The position numbers and the translations under genes are program-made. The notes under the pieces were generated by a model. That model made no database searches, was not told the origin of the DNA, and saw nothing but the letters and a program-made list of their open reading frames with translations. Below are positions 55,871 to 64,000 of a stretch of 64,000 bases of DNA, piece by piece (the first letter of the stretch is position 1; every line of letters starts with the position of its first letter). The stretch spans positions 76,393,985-76,457,984 of the forward strand of contig CM042151.1 of NCBI GenBank assembly GCA_023376005.1, in the 5' to 3' direction. This DNA is from Doryteuthis pealeii (lineage: Eukaryota > Mollusca > Cephalopoda > Myopsida > Loliginidae).

Positions 55871-56490
55871 CCTTCTATCGGACACTTTTGAGAAATAACA
55901 TTTTTTTTCGTTCAATCACAAACAAAAATGTGTTGATAAGACAGTGCACGAGACAAAAAATATATAATAATGCGTTCTTCATAACAATTAAGTTTATTTT
56001 CTAGATAATGCGCACCCAACCATTTTATGCTAGGAATTAGACCAACTGAATGTTCATACGTGTCGATAAGAATGCTGAAATGTATTTTTATTCATTCAAT
56101 TGTTAAGAAAATCTCAGTAAAGAAAATTTTGAAACAAGCAAATTTGTAAAGGGGGATAATGCGGCACGCACAATTTTATGCCTAGGAATTTAGCAAGCTA
56201 AGTTCATAATTACCAGTTTTAGAGTGCGTATGTGAAAAACGTCTTCTTTTCTTATTTTATTTATCAAATATGAAAGTTAAATTAAAACATTTGTTATTTT
56301 TATTAAGCAAGTAATTCTACAATTATAAATAGGAAGCAGAATCATACATTCAAACTGATACGGTGTAATTTTTGTTTGATGTTTGTTGGTTTTTCTTTCA
56401 TTTTATTTTTCATCGCAAACGTTTGGTCGTTTTTGCATAACGAACGTTTTGTTTAGACTAACAGTATGGCGTTGGAGTTATAAAAAAATT

Positions 56491-56500
56491 NNNNNNNNNN
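56491..56500. other. Assembly gap (10 N)
   Basis: Run of ten N, a placeholder of unknown true size. It ends the mirrored copy B, and ORF 56383-56583 spans it and is not valid. Confidence 1.
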
Positions 56501-56789
56501 ACCCTTCTTACATTGATCTATGTAGAACAGTAATGATTTTTCTGGCGCTGGTTGTTATTTCATGTGGGAATGCTGTATGCTGATTGGTTAGTTAATGATT
56601 AAATGAGTTTTGTAACTGTGTGGCTCTTGTAATTTGTAAGGGTCATGGAGTTGTGGTAAGAGGGTGTCTTTGGAAATATTGTAGGCTTTTTAGTGTTCCC
56701 TGTATAACATCATATTAAATATTAGTTATAAATATGAGCCGAAGGTTAACATTGATGAACTAAACTTCCACCCACACACAACATATATA
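56501..56789. other. Intergenic after the gap
   Basis: No recognised feature. Confidence 0.4.
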
Positions 56790-57118
56790 TATATTATAGC
56801 TCCCCATTTCCCTGGGTGGTTGAGCACTTTGGAGAGGATTTTTGCTGACAGCCACCAACTAAGCTTAAAAAGCAACGCGTCCTATAAAAAGGAAGAGAGC
56901 ACTCTCTAGCGGTCTTTACATATATTACAGATGTGTTGTATTTATCAGTTAAAATCCCCCCTTCAGTTTGTAGGTGACGGTGACTGAGTTGGTTAGCAGC
57001 CTGACTTGATGATGAATCAATCGGATTTCCATCCTGGACTGGGCAGTAGGTTACAAAATGTTCTAGCCACACTGAAAAGAGACATGATATGTTCAAACCA
57101 GTCTGAGGATGACTTTAT
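56790..57118 (+). repeat. Retroposon family E, copy 2
   Basis: Same order as 32340-32785: GGTTGAGCACTTTGGAGAGG, ACTGAGTTGGTTAGCAGCC (A-box-like), GATTTCCATCC (B-box-like), TCTAGCCACACTGAAAAGAG. ORF 56794-57096 is incidental. Confidence 0.65.
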
Positions 57119-57169
57119 ATATATATATTATATATAGATATAAATGTTAATTTTTTCCGAGGGGAAATA

Positions 57170-57370
57170 AAGAAAATGAAGAGCTCAATTATTGAAATGT
57201 ATTTATTAAATATAATGTTTATACCAGAGGTTTGAGGGAGCATTTACCTAAGGTTTCTGGCAACGTTTGTTTACAAACAACATGAGGTTGCAACATTCTG
57301 AAGAAGGGCAACCTTTAGGTAAATGTCCCTAAAACCTCTGTATAAAAACAGTTATATTTAATAAATATAT
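57170..57370. repeat. Short inverted repeat between (TA)n tracts
   Basis: TATTAAATATAATGTTTATA with CAGAGGTTT and CATTTACCTAAGG pairs with the inverse near 57307-57362; arms ~55 bp. Confidence 0.65.
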
Positions 57371-57405
57371 ATATATAATATATATATATATATCATATAT
57401 AACAC

Positions 57406-57793
57406 ATGAGGGTTACAACAATAACGAGAATTGCAAAAAAGCAAAATAAAAAAAAATTCAGTAAAATCATTTATACTCGCAAAACATTTCTTTGAGGCAA
57501 TTCAAAATGGCTTGGTTAAATCAGAGTCCTCCAGACTTGAACAAGTCTGTCATCAAATCTTTGGTGGCTAGAAGTGCAAACCATGTTTGAAATTTATAGA
57601 AGAATGTGTGATGTTGTAGAGAAGCATGTTTTAATAATTGCCACTATGACCCTGAGTCAAAAACACAGTCAGTAAAGAAGGTTATGCTGACAGTCTCTGG
57701 ACAGAAAAGATCCATCACTATGATTTTCTTGAAAAAACAGTAACTTCCTATTACGACTATTTAGGCAAGATTCAACTGATTGATTGACCCTTA
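57406..57793 (+). mobile_element. Degraded mariner remnant (21336-21950 family)
   Basis: Shares ATTCAAAATGGC, GTCTGTCATCAAATCTTTGG, AAGATCCATCACTATGATTT and GATTGACCCTTATA with 21336-21950. Many indels; TIRs are poor. Confidence 0.65.
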
Positions 57794-57799
57794 TAGATA

Positions 57800-58024
57800 T
57801 ATACCTATATATATTTTAAAAGAAGTCCGCGAAATGGGATTATGTTTTTTCAAAAATTTTTTATTATCTACAAATTAGCTACGTGTGTTTCAGATCTTCT
57901 ATATCTTCTTCAGGCTTTGGATTAAACCACATTCTGTGTCCGAAAAATAAATATATCTGAATTGATATATATGAATGTATAATAATATATATATTATATA
58001 TATATATATATTATATATATGTTA
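57800..58024. other. AT-rich with microsatellites
   Basis: TA runs near 57960-58020. TCTTCTTCAGGCTTTGGATT near 57908 recalls the terminal block of the 7.3-kb repeat. Confidence 0.45.
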
Positions 58025-58143
58025 ATGCTTGAGATCATCAGGCAGAGAATGTGCACCATTTCGGGGCCTTCTTTTCAACTCGTTTTCAGGAAGAAAGGGC
58101 CCTGAAATTGGTGCACCATTCTCTCCTGATTGATCCCAAGCAT
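58025..58143. repeat. Perfect-looking ~48-bp-stem hairpin
   Basis: ATGCTTGAGATCATCAGGCA, GAGAATG, TGCACCATTTC-GGGGCC pairs with the inverse at 58091-58143, leaving a ~20-nt loop. A (TA)n tract precedes it. ORF 58051-58236 is read through it. Confidence 0.8.
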
Positions 58144-58246
58144 TTGAACATCATTTGTTTTTCAATATATCAAATTCACAAAAACTGTCGGATTAATTTC
58201 CTTTTATTTATACATTATATATATATATATATATAATATATATATA

Positions 58247-58762
58247 TATTGGTTAGGAGGTAGATTTAGAAGGGGCCATCACAATGCAGTTTGGAATAAA
58301 TAAAAAATAATAATAACTGTAACAATGGTGGTGGTGTGTTGACCTGTATTTTTTTAATTAATTCTTGATTTTCGAGGTAATACCTCTTTATCAAAAGAAT
58401 TGAACTTGAAGCAGTACAGCTATGGCATTTCTTCCTAAAAAAAAGTTATTTAAGAACACATTTTATGATATTTTTGTGTTAAAGCATGCAGTTGTATTGA
58501 TTCAAACAAGTTTGTATTTTTTTGTTTATAATCGTACGATAATTCAAAATGTTTATTATTTTTTGTAAAATTAATTACTTTGGAAGTAATTGCCAAGCTT
58601 ACTGCTCAGTTCAATTCTTTTTGATAAAGAGGATACCTCGAAAATTCAAGAAATAATAAAAAATACAGGTCAACACACATCCACCATTGTACCGTATTAT
58701 TATTTTTTATTTATTCCAAACTGCCATTGTGATGGCCTTCTAAATCTACCTCCTAACCAATA
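58247..58762. mobile_element. Foldback element, 516 bp
   Basis: Arms 58247-58406 and 58609-58762 are inverted (TATTGGTTAGGAGGTAGATT, CCATCACAATG, GTTGACCTGTATTTTTT, ACCTCTTTATCAAAAGAATT). Both flanks run into TA microsatellites, so no TSD can be read. Confidence 0.85.
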
Positions 58763-58844
58763 CATACACAATGTTCAAGCAAATTATGAAACTCTCTTAT
58801 ATATATATATATATATATTATAGAGAGAGAGAGGGGGACAAGTT

Positions 58845-59480
58845 GAGAGGATGGTTGGTATAATGGCTTATAACCCTCAGGGATTATCTAATGCCAAATC
58901 TCGTTCTTTTTTTATGAATTGATTTGTTTCATTTTAATGTCAATTAATTAAAATATAATATCATATTAGATGTCATTAACTTCATGTATATTTATAATAG
59001 AAATAATTACTGATTGGTAATTAGTTTAACTGGTATATCACCCTTCTGGGTATTTAATTGCAAATTTTTATATAAACTTATGAACAAATAGTTTGTAGAT
59101 AAAAAGTATTTTATAAAACTGCTAGAAATAATTTCATTAACTCCACTGTGTTCGAAATAAACCGGTAGAAATAATTTTATTAACGTCAATTGTGTATCAA
59201 TATATTTTGGTATGATAAATTTATTTGCTAGCTTTTTCATTAACCTCATGTGTATTAATAAATTAAAGAAATAAATTTTTGTGCTTCAATAAAACGGTAG
59301 ATATAATTTTATTTAACTTGCATATTTATTGACCAATAGATGGGGATGCTAGCAGGTACTACCCTCCAAGTTCAAGAAAAATGGCAATGAAGGGTACTCC
59401 ATATCCTCAGAGTTTTCCAAAATTGGAACCTCACCAGTAGATGTAGTTTTTTGTATTATACATTTAGGACACAATAGAGA
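58845..59480 (-). repeat. Old relative of family B
   Basis: GATGGTTGGTATAATGGCTTATAACCC head and, at 59330-59450, the ATAGATGGGGATGCTAGCAG, GGTACTACC, AATTGGAACCTCACCAG module. The middle is AT-rich with repeated 'AATAATTTTATTAAC' pieces. Confidence 0.5.
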
Positions 59481-59599
59481 GAAAACTCAACAATTTCCAT
59501 CTTAGGTGTTCTACGATGCATTACGTGCAAGGATAAAGTGTCCAACACAGATCATGCTGGATTGCACGAACATGAACAACATATTTTCTATCCTCTGCT

Positions 59600-59860
59600 G
59601 AGAGGCACCTTCGCTGGCTTGGCCATGTCAGGAGAATGAGAAAATGGCCACATACGAAAAATCTTTTGTTAGGGCGAATTAGTAAAAGGCTCCTAATCAG
59701 TAGAGACCACAACTATGCTTTAAAGATATCTGCAGGAGAGACATAAGGATATGCCACATTGGCACAAATACATGGGTGGTAGATGCAGAAAATTCAAATG
59801 GCCTGGTGCCTTAATGTTAAACAAGCAACAAAGAGGAATGAGACGGAGAGGAGAGTAGCC
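59600..59860 (+). pseudogene. LINE ORF2 C-terminal fragment
   Basis: The plus-strand frame from 59609 reads LRWLGHVRRMRKWPHTKNLL, GRISKRLLISRDHNYALKIS, then after a stop DMPHWHKYMGGRCRKFKW. The LRWLGHVxRM signature marks the end of ORF2 in RTE/Jockey-like LINEs. It is a dead fragment; antisense ORFs at 59521-59923 are shadows. Confidence 0.7.
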
Positions 59861-60488
59861 TTCACAGCAAGAAAAGCCAGAAAAAAAGGAGAGGAAAACA
59901 GCAGCCTCAATGTTTATGTGCAAAACAGTGCACCATAGACTGTTACTCAGGAATTGGCCTGCTCAACCAGTTGCGCAGATGCAGATAAATATTTGGGGGG
60001 TGAGGGGACACCCGCCATCATCCTTAATGGACGGAAAGATGCCAACAAAAATTATTTCAAAATCGACCTCAATAGGTAAGTGTCCTACCTAAACTGATGC
60101 ATAAAAACTAAAAGGACGCATAAAAAATTGATGCAGTGTCCCAGTGTTTGTTTTCTTCCACCATTTTCCAGCTGACTGTAAATACATTTCAATATTTTCT
60201 TGGAACGAATTACACTGTAGAAGGTACAAGGTAGGGTTAGATGGCTTTAGTTTGTTCATAGATGAAAAAACTCTACAATTTATTAAGAAACTTTAGTGGG
60301 ACCATCAATTTCCCAAGGACTCATACAAATCAAATCCGTGTGGTCCAAGGAGCACTAAATTAAAAAGCTATTCAGCATCACTGAGAGAATGATAGTTAAG
60401 TAGATATAGTTGTGTACATTCTGTATATTTACGTTCAGAAAAGAGATTAGAAGTAAAACTTATTAGATCATTGAGATTTGGAATTTAA
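59861..60488. other. Intergenic, no gene recognised
   Basis: No clear repeat or coding region. If copy C is the true orientation, this is 3' flank of zinc-finger gene 2. Confidence 0.4.
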
Positions 60489-60494
60489 CATAAG

Positions 60495-60947
60495 GGTAAT
60501 TCCATGTCAAATCATCCAGGCCATTTCACCCACCGCCTTCATTTTTTCTGGAAATTTTGTCCATGTGTGGTTATGATAAAATATAGCCAATCCCCAAAAT
60601 TTGAGCTTCCAATTCCTAAAATTAACAGAGTTATGTCAATTTTTTAGCTCTCCATATTTGCTAAATTTTTTTGAGCTAAAATGCTTTTTATAAACCAATT
60701 TTAGGTGTAGGGAAGCTCTAGAACTCATTTTATAGACAAAAATAGATTACAAAAAGTCGCAATTTTTGTGACCCCCTGCCCACAAATTTTTTTATAAGAT
60801 AAAATCAACATACACTATCAATTTTTGGAATTGGAAGCTCAAATTTTGGGGATTGGCTAACTTTATCATAAAATCCAACACTTGGACAAAATTCAAAAAA
60901 TTGAAGGGTGGGTTACATGGCCTGGATGATTTTGACATGGAATTACC
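60495..60947. mobile_element. Foldback element (GGTAATTCC family), 453 bp, 6-bp TSD
   Basis: GGTAATTCCATGTCAAATCA and inverse TGGAATTACC ends; CATAAG flanks both sides (60489-60494, 60948-60953). Arms of ~150 bp include CCCCAAAATTTGAGCTTCCA and its inverse. Relatives at 22895-23215, 38680-38765 and 39705-39832. Confidence 0.88.
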
Positions 60948-60986
60948 CATAAGAGAATGGTGAAGCACAATTTAAATAAAAGTAAT

Positions 60987-62531
60987 CTATTTATCATGTG
61001 TTTTCATATGCTGTTTTAAAATAGATTTCCTGGAAAAAGAAGCATCACAATGTTTCACAAGAAAATCGTTTTTCCCCTTGTGTGTCCGCATATGTTCCTT
61101 CAGATAAGAACTAAAAGCAAAAGTAGATTTGCATATTCACAAGTGTATGGTTTCTCTCCACTATGAATAACTAAGTGTCTTTTCAAGTGTGAACTATGTG
61201 AAAATGCAAAGCCACACACCTCACAAGAACTAAGGTCTCTCTCCTGTGTGTTTACGCATGTGTACTGTTAAATGGGACTCCTCGAAAAAAAAGCAAATCC
61301 ACAAACATTGCATGCAAAGGTCTTTCTCCAGTGTGTGTTGCATGTGGGCCTTGAAATGATAACGAGTTGAGAAGGAAGAATCACAAACTTCGCAAGGAGT
61401 ACGGTTTATTTCCGACATGTATTTTTCCATGTTGTTTTAAAAGTAGAGCTGTTCGAAAATTCGATTCACAAACATCGCAAAGAAATGGCGTTTCTCCATG
61501 AGTCTGCATGTGTCTTTTTAAATGAATGCCAACTTGGAAAATGCAGATCCACAAATTCTGCAAGAAATGGTTTTTCTCCAGCATGTCTAAGCATATGTTT
61601 TTTTAATGTTTCTTTACATGAAAGCTGTGCTCCGCAAAGTTCACAAGGAAAAGGTCTTTCTCCTGTATGTGTTTGAATGTGTCGTTTCAAATTGTGCATT
61701 AGTTGAAAATGCTGCTCCACAAACATCACAAAAGAATATTTTCTCTCCAGTGTGAGTCTAACATGGAGTTTTAAATCAGAACTGCGTGAAAAGGCAGATC
61801 CACAAAACTTTCACAAGAAAAAAAGATTTCTCCCGGTGTGTATTGTGCATGTGTCGTTTTAAATGTGTACTGAGTGTAAATTCAGACCCACAAAATACAC
61901 AAGAATATGGTTTTCTCCTGTATGTGTTCGCATGTGCTGTTTTAAGTTTTGAACTTGATGAAAACTTAGAAGAACAAATTTCACAGAGAATGGGTTTCAC
62001 TCCAGTGTGTGTTTGCATGTGTCTCTTAATTTCGATTTCAAGCAAAAGCAGAATCACAAAGATCACAAGTGTAAGGTTCTCTCCTGTATGTGTCCGGATG
62101 TGGTCTCTTTAAGTTAGAACGATGTGCAAATGCAAAAGCCACAAACCTCACAACCAAATGGCTTCTCTCAGTGTGAAGATCGCATGTGTGCTTTCAAATA
62201 TGAATTCTCTGAAAATGTAGATCCACAAACCTCAAGGAGAATGGTTTTTCCCCCAGTATGTATTTTTGTGTGTTGCTTCAAATGTGCCTTCCTGGAAATG
62301 CAGATCCACAAACTTCACTCTGGTTTTTCACCAGTATGTATTGTCATGTGCTGTTTCACCCCAGATTTACTTGAGAATGATACTTTACAAACCTCACAAG
62401 AAAATCTCTTTTTGTCCATATGCTTTTGCATGTGAATTTCCATCTCTGAAGATGAAGAAAGGGCCAAACTACAAGATTTCACAAACAAGTGGTGTTTCCA
62501 CATCTGATGGAATAATCTTCGATGGCTGCAT
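60987..62531 (-). pseudogene. Zinc-finger gene 2, copy C, many frameshifts
   Basis: ATG at 62531, stop TAG at 60987-60989. All 18 fingers can be followed but the frame shifts roughly every 50-150 bases by one base. It is the only copy with the complete last finger (QHMKTH then DK and stop) and the real 3' flank. Because the changes are mostly small indels and the same wording persists otherwise, it looks like unpolished sequence of the same gene. ORF pieces 61230-62503 belong to it. Confidence 0.88.
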
Positions 62532-62676
62532 TATGTTCAAATGAATATCTGGAAGCTTTTGATTTTATATTCATAAAAATCTTGCCAATTAAATCCATAT
62601 TTTCTCTTTAGTCTGGACAAGCTGTTAATGAAAGAAATAGAATAAATATCTAAAAGTGCATTCATATCTACTCTTT

Positions 62677-62718
<42 letters not shown>

Positions 62719-64000
62719 CTTACAATTTAAAGATGGATTAAATATTCAACTATGGTGAAAATATTCGAGTGCAAACATGCCACTTTTCCCGACGTTTAAA
62801 ATTCACAATTAAACTTTTGAGTGAATAAAAATAGGCCAATGTGGAATAAGAGAAAATACTTATTTTTTGCATCAAAGCAAAGAAAAATATTGTTTTTAAA
62901 ACTTACAAAAAAAAAAAGAACTGCTATAAAAATAACTTTTAAATTTTTTTTCCGGTGATGATTTTTAATTTTTTTTTTTTTTATGTGGACATCACGATTT
63001 GATCTTTCAAAAAATGTAAAAATTGGGACTGGAATTTTTATTTCAAATGACCAAAGGTCAAAATCCCCCTACAATCTGATTTGATAAAAACATTTTTTAA
63101 GTTTTTTTTTATAGAATAAAATAAAATAAGCTATCATTATAAAATTATGTTATAGATGAGTAAAGTGGTGAAAATTCATTAAAATCCCTGATTTATGGTA
63201 ATTGTTTGAAAACCTTTACAAAATATGTTACTATCTCCCTTTGTGATCTTTGTTCATACCCATATAGTATTATCAAAATTAACGTAAAATTCATGGGTGG
63301 ACTATTCTGGACAATGACGGAATTTTAAAAAAATTAAATTGTTGAGTTTTTCAGAGTATATTAATGTAAAATGATATTGACTTTAATTCCAGGTATCACA
63401 CTTTGGCATTCCCTTTTAAATACCGACCCTTAAAACATTACAGTGCATATGGATTTTAATTCCACACCTGCTGAGTTACATGGGCCGTATTTTCAAAAAG
63501 GAAATGCTAGAATTTGACACCGGATACAAAAAATAAGGGACCCATTATACTATGAACGTACATTACAAATTGAACCACATTGTAAAATTTTAATTAAATA
63601 ACTTAGAATTTATAAAAAGAATGCTATTTATGAATGCATAATAATCTAAAGACATTTTGGAAAAACTTCAAGAAATATAAGTTTTAGTGGTAATTATTGA
63701 ACTTTAGTGGCCAAACTCCAAGCATAAAATTGTGCGCCGCATTATCTCCCTTAACAAAATTTGCTGTATAGTTTTTCTTTTAATAATAATAAATAATAAT
63801 AACCTTTCAGCTAGTATATTAGGTCTGAGACCTGTCAGCTGCTTCCTTATAAATATTCATCTTAATTCCACAGGAATATTTATAATCTTTCACAGATTAT
63901 CCAACAAGGAGTTTAGAGAGGGGCATTTCACTACTGGTGGTGGTAGTTTATTCCATGTATTTCACCACCCGTTGCTAAAAATAATTTTGTCTGCATTTGC
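62532..64000 (-). repeat. 5' flank of copy C, to the window end
   Basis: Mirror of ~49100-50549 with indels: the TA microsatellite (62678-62715), the TTACC repeat, the right TIR motif (near 63690-63760) and the start of the LINE fragment (GACCTGTCAGCTG near 63830). Continues beyond the window. Confidence 0.9.

Larger units (their letters stand above)
52082..56490 (-). repeat. Inverted copy B of 47.7-52.08 kb
   Basis: Base 52082 pairs with 51975, and the mirror continues through the gene, the TA microsatellite, the TTACC repeat, the TIR element and LINE fragment to TCATCGCAAACGTTTGGTCG near 56411, stopping at the N gap. Identity is near perfect up to about 54.2 kb, then small indels multiply. 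Confidence 0.95.

Noticed and set aside
61230..62544. Short zinc-finger ORFs suggesting a cluster of small genes
   Set aside because: All belong to one frameshifted copy (C) of zinc-finger gene 2.

Overview
This looks like nuclear DNA from a mollusc, most likely an octopus-type cephalopod. The inference rests on very AT-rich intergenic DNA, single-exon C2H2 zinc-finger genes, tRNA-Lys-like SINEs (octopus 'OK'-type SINEs are known), many LINE, mariner and MITE fossils, and TTAGGG-type runs. There are no operons, rRNA genes or CRISPR arrays, and I see no convincing functional tRNA gene.

Only two loci look like genuine host genes. One is a 14-finger C2H2 protein on the minus strand (19603-20895). 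The other is an 18-finger C2H2 protein on the plus strand (50550 to about 52084). A short minus-strand ORF at 23266-23577 could be an exon of an unknown gene. An intact mariner DNA-binding ORF at 38201-38560 sits behind a good splice acceptor. Nearly everything else is repeats.

Layout. 1-9 kb: foldback MITEs, two TIR families and SINEs. 9-19 kb: SINEs, a mariner deletion derivative (12387-13418) and tandem duplications. 19.6-20.9 kb: zinc-finger gene 1. 21-30 kb: mariner remnant, 31-bp minisatellite, a cluster of diverged ~250-bp units ending in GGTAAGTA, more SINEs. 30-38 kb: two LINE 3' ends, the second carrying a nest of SINE, TIR element and SINE. 38-47 kb: dense palindromic elements, many with readable target-site duplications (TSDs). 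47-64 kb: zinc-finger gene 2 in three copies.

The strongest observation concerns those three copies. Plus-strand copy A (about 47.7-52.08 kb) folds back at 52082-52084 into minus-strand copy B, which runs to a 10-N gap at 56491-56500. A third, minus-strand copy C fills 60987-64000. B and C differ from A mainly by small indels in homopolymers or short repeats, which suggests a fold-back read or contig and unpolished long-read sequence rather than three evolved genes. Copy C alone keeps the natural end of the gene.

The other recurring theme is palindromes. At least ten families of foldback elements are present. Two families have exact 8-bp TSDs, and one insertion has a matching empty site in the window. 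CCCTAA/TTAGGG-like runs sit in the centre of several unrelated families.
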